Shown here: positions 23,970 through 35,495 of the stretch, in pieces
Position numbering within the stretch: position 1 is the first letter of the stretch
Layout of the letters: every line of letters begins with the position of its first letter
From: Luzula sylvatica
Lineage: Eukaryota > Streptophyta > Magnoliopsida > Poales > Juncaceae
DNA: 64,000 bases
Reading direction: 5' to 3'
Assembly (NCBI GenBank): GCA_946800325.1
Contig: OX326961.1
Location: 5,558,655 to 5,622,654 of the forward strand
Position numbers and translations under genes: made by a program
The notes under the pieces: model-generated
Databases searched by the model: none
What the model was told of the DNA's origin: nothing
What the model saw: the letters and a program-made list of their open reading frames with translations, nothing else

Positions 23970-24620
23970 ACATTCATTTCACTCCAGAAAAATATCAAAA
24001 TTACAAAGAGGTCCTTACATTACCAAAAGTAACGTGAGCAATAAACATATCCTCCAATTCTCTGTGAAGTCGGAAAGCAACTGCTCGAGTCCCCTTCTGC
24101 GTTGTCAGCCATTTGTTCTCCTAGTCTCAACAACTTGTCTTGCGTAATTTGTGTCTTCTGATGCAACCTTTCACCCCAAACAAAAATTAATAATCACAGG
24201 GGCATTTATGATAATATCGAAAACATTATAAGAAAATAAGCGTACATGTTGAGAATGTTAGGGAGACGAATTTTCATTCGGTTCAGAATCTGATTGGCTA
24301 AATTCTCGACCAAGACGATTCTGGCGAGTTTATCGCGAGCAGCACAGCACATGTTAGAATGGACTTGAGAGTCTCGGATTCGGCACAGCACGCTGTCGCG
24401 AGGTAGTTCTTGTCAAATGATCCACTTGTGCCCAAACTGCCGATTGATATCTCAAAAAAATAGAAATAAAAGAATATTTGGTCGTAACTTAAATAATGTA
24501 AAAAATACCCGTCTATTAGCGGGAGTTGTGCCGCAAGAAAGGCGAACGACTTGTTGCCCGATTTGAGTTCCGTGAAGCCTTTGCAATGGTGTTGCTGACA
24601 TCATGATCTGGCACGACTGG
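23970..24620 (-). pseudogene. Unidentified exon-like fragments
   Basis: Minus-strand pieces with exon-like composition, including a frame at 24391-24240 reading CCAARDKLARIVLVENLAN and another near 24140-24000. Family not recognised. They lie on the same strand as the MATE and RRM fragments and are separated by AT-rich, intron-like sequence. Confidence 0.3.
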
Positions 24621-24725
24621 AGAAAGAACTACATAAGGATTAAGAACCTTCGACACGAAACTATATATACATAAGAACCATAACCCTAAACCCTAGACAC
24701 GCAAAAAGTTAAAGAATCATAATTA

Positions 24726-25205
24726 CCTCTTTGCATTGCTAATCCTCATTTGTCTCGTGAAGCAAAACATGCCGTTCATCTCAGAGATGGCACAGTCCTT
24801 GTCGGTCTCATCAGCGAATTTGACGAACCCGCATCCCTTGGATGGACCGGTGGCCGCGTCTATGACTACCTTGGCTCCTCTCACTAACGGATAGTTTGCA
24901 TGTCTCCCATTTTGTAAGGGGCGAATTTGATATTATCAGCTTTTGCAGGCGTAAAACTGAAACCGGAGGAAATGAAATGGAACTTTTATTGACCTGTTGG
25001 ATTAAATCGGTGATATCTGGAGGTAAATCAACGACAAAAATGGAGTGATTAGGTACAGCCAGAGCACTTATCGCGTGAACTGAATGAGGCCCAGTTTAAT
25101 TGAAATGGATGTTCTGTGTACAACATTATTTGTAATCCATTGTAAGTTAATAGAACCCTCTCCGCAGCTTCATACGCAACGAATTCAATGAACCCTTAAC
25201 CTTCG
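24726..25205 (-). pseudogene. RBP45/47-type RNA-binding protein fragment (two RRMs)
   Basis: 25205-25075 encodes the end of a first RRM: EG*GFIEFVAYEAAERVLLTY, with the conserved tyrosine of the RNP1 motif EGYGFIEF turned into a TAA stop, then PFQLNWASFS. 25057-24994 starts the second RRM (NHSIFVVDLPPDITDLIQQ). After about 100 bp of intron-like sequence, 24893-24726 continues YPLVRGAKVVIDAATGPSKG, FVKFADE and MNGMFCFTRQMRISNA. This order matches plant oligouridylate/poly(A)-binding RBP45/47 proteins. An in-frame stop, a poor acceptor and missing ends make it non-functional. It retains an intron, so it is not a processed copy. Confidence 0.65.
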
Positions 25206-25806
25206 TCGTAACGCCCTAAAACAGAACCCTCCCCGCAGCTTCGTGAGCAATAAACTTATCTTTACACTTAATATATGTAAAGAAGTGCAAATTCATCAAA
25301 AAAAAGTTTGGATTGAGAGGTAATTAGCAGAACCAATTGAACAATTCGTTCAATTGTGAATCATAATGAAGTTCAAAATTTAAATTGTACGATTAATTGG
25401 AAGTAGTACCGTGCTTCTCCAAAAGCTTGAACACGTCACGATTTTTGTAATGTATAGCATATGCAAGAGGCTATCGATAACGAAAAAGTTTAAGTTAATC
25501 AGAACAATATTCTCCTTAATCCAGCAAATTTCAATCAATACATTGAACGGTATTCATCCAATACAGGCAAGAGAGACAATGCAATCACAAATCATACAAT
25601 ACTACCCCAGCGATCTTGAGAATCAACATTAGCCCTCTCTCAAGCAAGAGCTGCGGAGAGGGTTCTGTTCTAGGGCGTTAAGACAATGGCGCAACTCACC
25701 TGTTAGTAACAAACTTTTTATTTGTTTCGAAGAACACGATCTAGGAAGTAGCTTGATGGATCTCGCTTTCTAAAATCGCACAACCAACTCACTTGTCGAG
25801 CATTCA

Positions 25807-26074
25807 TTAGCCTGTGACAGGACCGTCCTCATCTTTGTGGCGCACATATTCGTTATCGTCGCTCTCTTCTGAGATTTCCGCCGCTTAACCTCTTGTGCCG
25901 TCCCGTCTCAGTACAATTTGGGGTAGAAAAATATCCTCTTCGCACGACTCGGGTTTAGGATTTTCTTCAGCGGGGTCCGCGTCGTCCTCGTCCGTGCCAC
26001 AGTAGGCATCCTCGTCGCTAGACCTAGCCACCGTTTCCTCCCCTTTCCGCCGTCGACGCTAGGGTTTCACCCAT
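25807..26074 (-). pseudogene. Acidic first-exon fragment, broken
   Basis: The minus strand starts with ATG at 26074 (METHIONINE-GETLASTAERGG), then hits TAG. In another frame it reads SSDEDAYCGTDEDDADPAEE and later QIVLRRDGTRG, a stop, and ISEESDDNEYVRHKDED. This is the composition of an acidic nuclear-protein N terminus disrupted by a frameshift and a stop. Family not recognised. Confidence 0.35.
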
Positions 26075-26089
26075 CGCTGGGATTTTGCA

Positions 26090-26860
26090 ATGGTCGGTAT
26101 TTTTTTGTCTCATGCAAATGAGAAGAAGAAAGGGCGTGATTGGGTTATTATTTAAAAATGCAAATAGTAATTGAAGACGTGGCCTAATAAGGAAAATGGG
26201 CATTGTTCAAGATTATATCTATTTAAAGATATCTATATGTATTGGCTTGAAATATGCATGAATTAACATACCCACCTTTACAATGACATCAATAGCACCT
26301 AAATAATTGGCTATTGATAATATAACTATGAGGCTATTTACCATGCCCCCAAGATGTCTTGAAATTTTCTCCCACGATAGTAATTAATGATTAATCCATA
26401 AATTAGTATTTCGGATTAACGATTAATTCATAATTATTAAAATTTTAATATATAACTAAGGTCCATATCAATTGATGATTAATTCAAAGTAATTAAAAAT
26501 AGATAATTATGAATTAATCGTTAATCCAAAATACTAATTCATGGATTAATCATGAATTATTATTGTGAGAGAAAATTTCAAGACATTTGAGGGGCGCGGT
26601 AAAATTTCCCTATTAACTATTATGTCCCATTTTACATTCGGGGGTATTAATTTAGGGTTAATACTAATATGGTCAATAGTTACTCCAAATTGGAATTCCA
26701 TCATAAGGAATTTATTATGATCAAATTGTCCAATACAATACCTCATATTTATTATTACGGCCATTGTGAATATAGTTGTCCCTAATATTCCCCGAGATAC
26801 TATTATATTCCAAACTTTTATAACAAAATCTCACTTAGATATGAGCCCATTCCTTTATTT
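26090..26860. other. AT-rich spacer, no gene seen
   Basis: Contains inverted and direct AT-rich motifs (TTAATCCATGAATTA type at 26385-26410 and 26510-26560) but no gene. Confidence 0.4.
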
Positions 26861-26864
26861 CATA

Positions 26865-26894
26865 CTAGCTTCTCCCCCGCGCGACTGCGCGGGG
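26865..26894 (-). mobile_element. Helitron 3' terminus (minus)
   Basis: On the minus strand CCCCGCGCAGTCGCGCGGGG forms a hairpin followed by GAGAAG, CTAG and a host T. The element would extend to the right across a second mosaic of gene fragments (28.4-29.7 kb). No 5' terminus was located. Confidence 0.6.
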
Positions 26895-27798
26895 ATTTTT
26901 CAGTGTTGGTTCTTTTTTATTTTTCTTTTAATTTTTTTATTGGGTTCATATTAGAAATACATTCACATTGACTCAAATTGATTAGGACATTACAACAAAA
27001 AAGTTCTTTGAGTAAATACTTTAATAAGCTTGTATCATTTAACACAAAACTAAGGAACCATATTCATTGTTTGTGGATGATCTTTGATCGGTGTTACAAT
27101 CAAAGCGAACTAAGAAATATATTGACTGAACTCTCCTCGAAGTGAAGCGGGTATGACAATACATATTACAGAGTTTTTTGTATGAAATAATCAGTTTAAG
27201 TGACCGAGAATGTTGTATCAGTCTAAATTGCCGTGGACGACAACACTCTTGTAACCTAGTATCATGTTAATTTTGAAGTGTTTTCATTCGATTTTCAGGA
27301 ACCACATTGTATCCTATAAAACATGCGTCTAACATGAGAAACAATCCGGATGGGAAAAAAGATCATTAAGAGATGGCTGCAGGTTGGGTTAATTTCATTT
27401 CATAGCTTGCCTATCATCGAATGTTGTACAATACCAGAAAGTTCAAATAGTTCGATATGATGATGTGTTGCAGTTTAAATAAACAACTCTAGAAGCCCTG
27501 CAAAATTTACGAAGATACCCTTGTTATTGAATTAACTAATTCAATAGAATTTGCAATTGGTAAATTTCTTACTGGATTGTACCGCAAGTCACTACTCTGC
27601 AGACTTTAACATCTCGAGTCTGTTCAATTTGGTAGGCTTGATCCCCGCAAAAAGTTGAAATTTCAAATTAAACCCTGTGATATTTAGAAAGAACACAAAC
27701 AATTATGAGATTAAAAAGAAAAATTAAAAAATTGCTGAATTACAAATAGACTCAAAAATAACAACTCATTTATTTATTAATACATTTGATTTTTACAG

Positions 27799-28400
27799 GG
27801 GCCTTTTTGCATTTTAAGGAAAATTAAGGCAACTTTTTTGCAAATTTAGGAAAACAAAGGGGCCTTTTGCAATATAAAGAAAATTTCATTATCCTGATTT
27901 CGAATATGTGGCGATCGGAAGCTGCAATAATGCTCATTTTGAAAGAACATAATAAAAAAAAACCTGGAAATGAGCGAATTCGAAATATCACATATACCCC
28001 TCAATTAACTAAATTTCCAAAATACCCCTGAAAATGTGAAAAATATAATATATATACCCCTCAATTTCACAAAATTATTGAATACCAGATTTTGTAAAAT
28101 TATTCGCTGCTTTTTTGCAATTTAAGGAAATAAAGGGGACTTTTTGGAAATTTAGGAAAATAAAGGGGTCTTTTTGCAATATAAAGAAAATTTGATTATC
28201 CTCATTTTGAATTTGTGGCCTGCGGAAACTGCAATGCTCATTTTGAAAGAACATAGTAAAAAAATCTGGAAATGAGGAAAATATCACATACACCCCTCAA
28301 TTATATATATTTCCAAAATATCCCTGAAAATTTGAAGAATGTAATATATACCCCTCAATTTCATAAAATTATCGATAACCAGATTTTGCAAAATTATTCA
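27799..28400. repeat. ~310-bp tandem duplication
   Basis: Two diverged consecutive copies (about 27799-28105 and 28107-28400) share GGGGCCTTTTGCAATATAAAG, GCTCATTTTGAAAGAACATA, GGAAATGAG, TCACATATACCCCTCAATTA and ACCAGATTTTG in order. Non-coding. Confidence 0.75.
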
Positions 28401-28434
28401 CCGAATTTATACCTAATCGCAAAAACATTGGTAC

Positions 28435-28500
28435 GTACCTTCCACTTCTAGCAAGGGGCCTTGTTCCATGTGCAATTCGATCGCAACTAAAACACAAATC
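28435..28500 (-). pseudogene. Possible M20 amidohydrolase exon fragment
   Basis: The minus strand encodes VAIELHMEQGPLLEVEG. The E-x-HxEQGP.LE signature is characteristic of allantoate deiminase / ureidoglycolate amidohydrolase type M20 enzymes. Only this motif is recognisable, and nearby stretches on the same strand are not clearly from the same gene. Confidence 0.4.
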
Positions 28501-29140
28501 TGAAAAATTAAAAATTAACATCGACACGATTTGTTGCCACAATCTTCATTTGCAATCGTAAAGACGTACCAATTCAGCAGTTTCGAGCACGTCGTCATGA
28601 TGGCACGTAGAACTTATAACTCGATAAACATGTATAATTTTTTAAATGCACCCACCAACACATCATTTGTTCCCGCGTGAGAGCAAAGTACACCTAAACC
28701 CAAAATATAATAATAATAAATAAATAAATCCTCATTCCATAACAAACTATTAATTATTAAATTTAGATATACCTACACATTGAGAATGCCTAATTGGCCA
28801 TCCTAATCGTCTTTAGTTCTTGGAGTATTGTCGTGAAGATTCTCGTTACTTTCAACTCCTTGAATGCCTTTCGAATCTAAACTTGCTATTATGTGTGCAA
28901 GAAATTAGTAATAAATAAGAACAAATTCTCGACAAATATATGATGGTTAAAATATTGAACAAATGATTTTGAACAATACTGACACATACTGTTATATGAC
29001 CGATGAATCAGACGCAACCCGAATGGCTGTCCCATCTCCAGGGGCTTGTGTCGACACTGATTCAGCCAATCATCATAACTCTTCTTCATTTTTTCTCTAG
29101 TCCCTGCAATAAACAAACAAAATTCTTATTAATAAAAAGG
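28501..29140 (-). pseudogene. Unidentified gene fragments
   Basis: Minus-strand exon-like stretches, including one around 29090-28985 reading MKKSYDDWLNQCRHKPLEM, with AT-rich gaps. Not recognised. Their strand agrees with the flanking fragments. Confidence 0.25.
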
Positions 29141-29461
29141 CTTGCCGAAGATCTTGTAGTGTACCAGTACGGGATTGAGGAGCGAAACCTCCACGAAAGC
29201 CAGCTTTCTGCAAGGCGACGGTGCTATGGGAGGCGAAAAGAGTCCGTACGTCAGTACCGATACTGAGTACCAGCCAGCTTGAAGCGTAAAGAGCTTTCTT
29301 CGCTGGACGCGTAATTGGGTTTTTCGCTCGAAGCCGTTGGCGTGACCATTCGTACCAGCCAGCTGGAAGCATTGGCGTTGCGAGAGAGAGGATACGACGT
29401 TGTTGTTTCTTTTGCTCGCAAATCAGGCAGAAGCCACGCAGAGAGCTCGAACGAAATCGTC

Positions 29462-29502
29462 AAAAAACCCTAGGTTTCGTCGGACGAAAACCTAGGGTTT
29501 TG
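29462..29502. promoter_or_regulatory. Inverted telo-box palindrome
   Basis: AAAACCCTAGGTTTCGTC is followed immediately by its near-perfect reverse complement GACGAAAACCTAGGGTTTT. Each arm contains the telo-box AAACCCTA, common in 5' regions of plant housekeeping genes. The surrounding GC-rich 29140-29650 segment looks like the 5' region of a lost minus-strand gene. Confidence 0.45.
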
Positions 29503-29739
29503 CTTCCTTCAGAGGGTCGAAAGAGAGAGGCAGAGCGACAGGGTTTGGCGACCGATTCGTCCTCCTTTACGTAGGGTTTCATGGCCGCTTTTTTTTCTTT
29601 TCTTCTGGGATGGCAAATGAGAAGAGAAGAGAGAGAGCGAGGGTAGAGGTATGATAGGTGTTTTATTTCTGAATAGACATGGTCTACTGGTCCGTGGGAG
29701 AACATCATATCCTGGCTTATGTACACCTGGTCCATTCAA

Positions 29740-31100
29740 TTCGTGACCATCCGATCTAGATCAAACGGCTCAGATTAGAAGGGTGACGTGGAAGCATCAG
29801 ATCACAGCGATTTTGTTTACTTTATACATAACATTAATTGGTGGATTTCACCTAATATTGTAAAATTGGCCATTAAGACCATCATCAACTTTAAAATAGT
29901 ATTTTTAAACATCAAATAACACATTCCAATATCCAAAATCAACTCTAACACCCTTTCTTTTTTAATTGGGTAGGGGGTGTGTGTGTAAATTTTCTCTCAA
30001 ATTGTTTCGTCTCACAAGAAGAACGGCCATTACAATTGACAACTCCACCCTGAGAATGTAACTCATATGGCGATTCAATTTTTGTTTTGCTGGGATTCAA
30101 CATTTCTTGAGTCGCGATGCTTTCGAAACGAGTATTTGTCATCATAAAATACAACACAATCAATGGACAAGTAATAATGAACCTTTGTATTGATAGTAAA
30201 AACAAAATCATATACTTATTCGTCAAATAGCCTTAAGTTGTATGTTCTATAATATTTCATATTAAATTATTAGTATTACATATATACATTTTTTTTTATT
30301 TTCCATGACGTTGATATTTGATCGCTCAATTTTATGTGAAATGATAAAAAATTAGATAAACTTAGTTTACGTGAACCTAATCAATAACAATAATTTACGT
30401 TTTTAATGTTGGATGATGTTGACTATTAAAAATATTAAAAATATGATATAAAATAATTGATATATACATAAACGACTACAAATAAATTATGACAATGAAA
30501 AATCAATAAGTAATAAATGATTTAAAATTTGTCATATATCATAATTTAATTGTTGAAATAAATTTGATAATACGACACAAAAAGATTATACGCAAATTAA
30601 TATAAACATATAATATAATGTTACAATGAGCATATAAAATTTTGATGTTCTTTAGACCAAAAAAAAATGTATAGAACTCGGGGAGTATTTAGGCCACAAT
30701 TGACATTCAATGAAATTTTTTCGCAACATATGCACCACATTAAAATGATAAACATCGATATTAGTATTGTATATTTGATTGATTTCGATATACTGTAGTA
30801 AATATTATTTCATTGAGAAGAAACGTGTCGTTTTCTAAATTTAAATAAACACAAAAAAGAGACAAAAAGAACAGAGCTTCATCTTCATGGTTAAAGACCA
30901 TGACCAAGGGGGAGTGAGAAATTTGGTCACTGATTTCAACTTTTAAAAAAAAAAAACTTTCTCTTCATCTCATCCATTCATTAGAACTAGAATTGCCCCC
31001 TCCTATTAATTCTTGAATAACTGGTCTCGCAGCAAGCCACGCTCTACACAATCCAGCCCTTAAAATTATTCTCTTCATCTCATCCATTCATTCTAGATAT
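29740..31100. other. Intergenic, no gene seen
   Basis: AT-rich. The phrase CTCTTCATCTCATCCATTCA occurs twice (30961 and 31072), a small direct duplication. No coding evidence. Confidence 0.4.
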
Positions 31101-31158
31101 AAACTAACGCTTGCTTGTACCCTTCTTCTCACTTTCCTTTTCTGCCGCCTCTCTATCA

Positions 31159-31189
<31 letters not shown>

Positions 31190-31210
31190 GCTTGTACCTT
31201 TCTTCTCACA

Positions 31211-31906
31211 GAGGGCTGGCAACGAGCCGAACCGAGCCGAACACAGGTCAGCTCGAGCTCGGCTCGACTCGGAACCAGGGTTCGAGCTACAAAGCTCAGC
31301 TCGAGCTCGGATCGAAAAAACCTCGAGCCAGCTCGGCTCGGCTCGAGTCAGCTCGGATATTATTTTCAAAAAAACAAACTGAAATCGTTTGTTGTTTGTA
31401 AAAAAAAATCTAAAAAGAATAGAGTCAAAATCTGAAGCCGCCTGCAATTTCGAAGAGAGGAGGTGGAGCTACTTCAATGGGCTTGATGAACGCATAGAGG
31501 AGGTGGAGCTGCTTCAATAGGTGAAAGAGGAAGGTGAGATCTAGGATTCGACAGAAAGAGAAGAGGGAGCGGCGAGACCAAGAAATAAAAAGAGAGAGAG
31601 GTTTGGGGCGGGATTAGGGTTAGTCTTAGTTGAAATATTTGTTTCGGTTGGGCCGGATCAAGTGGGATGAATTTATATATGATTTAGTGTAAATAATATA
31701 TAGTAGGAGGATATATGTGAAAAATTGTTCGAACCGAGATAGCTCGCGAGCCGAACAACACCCGGCTCGAGCTCGGCTCGAAGTTGGCTCGAGTTGGTTC
31801 GGCTCGGCTCGAAAAATTCGAGTCAATTTTCGAACGAGCTATTTTCGAACGAACGTCCAGCCGAACTCGAACGAACGTCGAGCTCGAACTTTTTTTGCCA
31901 GCTCTA
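31211..31906. mobile_element. hAT-like MITE, AGRGCTGGCAA ends
   Basis: Left end GAGGGCTGGCAACGAGCC and right end TTTTGCCAGCTCTA are imperfect inverted repeats, and subterminal GAGCTCGGCTCGA repeats lie on both sides. The flanks TTCTCAC and ACTCAC are compatible with a degenerate 8-bp duplication. The central part (31440-31620) is GA-rich and gene-like, possibly captured, but has no recognisable frame. Confidence 0.55.
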
Positions 31907-31938
31907 TGACTCACTTTCCTCCTCTCTTTGCCGCCTCT

Positions 31939-32660
31939 TACGATACAATACGATACGATACGATACGATACGATACGATACGATACGATACTATACGATA
32001 CGATACGATACGATATGATAGAATACAATACAATACAATACAATACAATACAATACAATACAATATAATAGAATACGATACGATACGATACAACACAACA
32101 CAACACAACACAATATAATACAATACAATACAATACAATACAATACAACACAACACAACACAACACAATTGACAATACAAGACAATACAATACAATAGAA
32201 CACAACACAACACAACACAACACAACAGAACACAACACAATACAATATAATATAATATAATATAATATAAATAAATTAAAGTAATATAATATTACATTAT
32301 ATTATATTATATAATAAGAATTAAATGACATACATATAATATTATTTTATAATATAATATAATATTATAATATAGTATAATATAATATAATATAATATAA
32401 TGATATATAATATAACATCAGATAACATCATAAAATATATATAATATAATATAAAACAATATAATATAATATAATATAATATAACATAATATAATATAAT
32501 ATAATATAATATAATTAAAGTAATATAATATTACATTATATTATATTATATAATAAGAATTGAAGTAATATAATATAATATAATATTATAAAATAATACA
32601 ATATTATATAATACAATAAAATAATATAAATATAATATAATATAATATTCAAATAGTCAA
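31939..32660. repeat. Long pentanucleotide microsatellite with graded domains
   Basis: Blocks of (GATAC)n at 31939-32025, (AATAC)n, (ACAAC)n and (AATAT)n follow one another, with several returns to earlier motifs, for about 700 bp. A 50-bp non-repetitive phrase (TAATATAATATTACATTATA and following) occurs at about 32280 and again at about 32520. Long frames here are translations of the pentamer. Confidence 0.9.
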
Positions 32661-32903
32661 ATCCTGGATTTTGTACCAAAAAATCAAACAAGGAATTTGA
32701 TATACATGATTTCAAAATACAACAAATCAAATAACTCACATGGATTATCAAATACATGGATAGTGATATACATGTATTTCCATATCCATGTATATCAATA
32801 TCCCCCAAATCAAACTTGCTCTATGTGATGTGTAATATAATGTTTTGTATAACTATAGATTATATGTTCTTGTGATGCGTAATATAATGTTTTGTATAAC
32901 TAT

Positions 32904-33466
32904 CTATGTTGCACGGATACGAATAAGGATATCGTATTCGATACGATGCAGATACGGCGATACGACAATTTTCAAAAAATCACGGATACGAATACGACTA
33001 TATAGTTATTATTTTAATATATTTACATTATACATAATTAATAAATTAATCATAATTAATAATATTTTAAAATTAAACATAACAATACATCAAACAAATT
33101 ATCATGACAATAAATCAAACAAGCATAACAACACAAGTATTATAAAGATATCCTAAATTTATTTTAGAACTATCCTAAATTTAGAAGTATCCTTGAAGTA
33201 TCATATATAATTTATTTAAAAATATTACAGGCCAAAATATATAATAGGTCGAAGTATCTTAAATGCAATATCCTAACCGTATCCTGAACGTATCCCAACC
33301 GCATCTTGTCGTATTCCCGTCGTATCTGGAAAAAAATATATTAAAATAATCGAATACGTTACGTGACGCATCCGATACGTATCCGAACCATATCGTACCC
33401 GTATCCGTATTGGATACCCGTATCCTCAGGATACTTCTGCATTTTTGAAGTATCCGCGTAACATAG
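32904..33466. mobile_element. MITE with 8-bp TSD (hAT-type)
   Basis: Terminal repeats CTATGTTGCACGGATAC (left) and GTATCCGCGTAACATAG (right) are inverted. The direct repeat ATAACTAT flanks both ends exactly (32896-32903 and 33467-33474). An 8-bp duplication points to hAT mobilisation. The interior is rich in GTATCC/CGATAC and has no coding frame. The empty site can be read in the tandem copy at 32845-32870. Confidence 0.8.
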
Positions 33467-33474
33467 ATAACTAT

Positions 33475-35334
33475 AGATTATATGTTCTTGTGATGTGTAA
33501 TATATGATCATGATTTGTTGTTTTGTAAACATGACAATTGATCATCGAGTATTTCTTTAATGTTAGTTTTCTGTTCTACTTTCATAGACTATTTGTTTGT
33601 TTTGATTAAAAAAAAAAACAAATAATAAACAAAAATATATAAAAGCAGGCTTTGTGTATTAAAGCATATTGAATACATAGACTAAAAAAGATGCCATCAC
33701 GTATAGAACGATAAAAAAGCATGCGAAAAAAAACTGCTATTGCATTATGAATTGCCATCGATATTTTCGTCATTAATTTTATTTTCCTTTGGTATAGGTA
33801 ATTTAATGCGTTGTCGTCTCCTTTTGGCCTACTTGTTGTTTTCCTTAGGGTCTATTTTGATGTAGATAATGGATCAAGGTTTCTTAGTCGTAATGTTTTA
33901 TTATCATTTTTTAATTAATTAGCACGCACAATTTGGTATGTTTGTGTGTTCCGATTAATTAGTTTATCTTTCTAGCTAGCTTGTGTTTAGAATTATTTAT
34001 TATCTACTTACAATGTTATTATTTTGTTATGTTCATTTTTTTTTTAGTATTAATGAAATAAAACATATTTTACTTATTACAGGATAAAACTCGCAGCGAA
34101 CTAGGGATATTTTCCTAGTCTACATAAAGGGTGGATACAACATCAATTTTTTCTTTTTTCTCCATCCATGAATGGAGTTGGACTATTAGATTCATTTCAG
34201 AAATCTTTTGGAAAAGAGGTTTCTACCATGCCAGATGTGTGAAAGACACTATTCACATTCACTCAATATTAATTAATTACGACGATAATTATATGAATGA
34301 ACTTCCATATAAAATATGTATATTTCATGGAACACTAAAATTGAATTAAAGGGCCTCCACTTTTATACTCCAATGGTGTAACTAAAATAAATTAAATCGG
34401 CAAAAATATGAGTAGCGTAGGTAACGTGAGGGTACTTCAATCTGCTTCTATCTTCCGTAATCCCAAATTTTTTTTTATTGCGAGCTCATAAAAAATAATA
34501 AACAATTTAAATATGTTAACCCCATTTTATTAATTAAGGAAAAAAATGAGTAAGTGCATCTGAAATGTACATTATTGAAGATAAAAACATACACGATTGA
34601 TCAATTTTCTATCCACCCAAGAAATTATTAAGAAAATATTAAACTCTTAAGTTCAACTCTTCATAGGCGTCGCGGCCGCGCCAAACAACGTCTATGTCTC
34701 TTCACCGGACAGGGATTAAGCATTTATCTGAATTATTTCGCGCAAATCAAGCTCTATCATAAGAAGGGAAGGCACAAGAATAGTATATAATATATATAGG
34801 GAAGTCTTTGGATGAAAACACGACGAATTAAAAAGTACTTTGTGAGGTAAATTCGAATCCTTCGTAGAAATTAAAACAAGTTTTTTGATTATTTTAAGGG
34901 CTGAGTTGTGTTTGCAACAGTGGACTTGAAGTGTTAGGCATTATAAGAAAAATTAGATTTTGATTACTAAAAAATAAGAAAAATAGAGTTCGCTTCATGA
35001 TCATGCTTTCTAAGAAAATAAGAACATTTAGCAATTTGATATGTGGCTTTATTAGGATATATGGGGCTTACTTGTGTGGGGATTATTATGATTTAAGGTT
35101 GTGTTTGGATATGTAATTTGATATGTCAGGATTAGGGCCTAGGTTATGGTTGAATATGTAATTCGAGATCTTATTTTAAGTGTGAATTTGATTTGATAGG
35201 GATATTTGAATTGAGAAACATCCGTCCTAAATTGAAAATTTGAAAATTTCAAGTGATGTTAGGAATGGGACTAAAAGAACAGTGCTAAGAGAAAATTTTG
35301 AGGGGGTACATGTGTAAAGTGAAGATATGAGGGT
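33475..35334. other. Intergenic, no gene seen
   Basis: AT-rich sequence with a short frame at 34131-34349 lacking any recognisable domain. Confidence 0.4.
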
Positions 35335-35495
35335 CCAAATCGAAAAGTTTTTTTTTGAAGACGACAATTGTCGACTATGGAATTTCATATATGAAATAAT
35401 GGTATTTACAAGGAGGTATAGGTACGTAAAAAACATACAAAAAAGTAGAAAAAGAGAAAAACAAAGTGAAGATAGAAGAAATGGAGTCCTTCTTC

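Noticed and set aside
31684..32245. Long frames made of CVVLYCIVLY or YDTIR repeats
   Set aside because: Direct translation of the pentanucleotide microsatellite.
34800..34880. Possible tRNA-derived B box (AAATTCGAATCCTT)
   Set aside because: No matching A box or stem pairing nearby.
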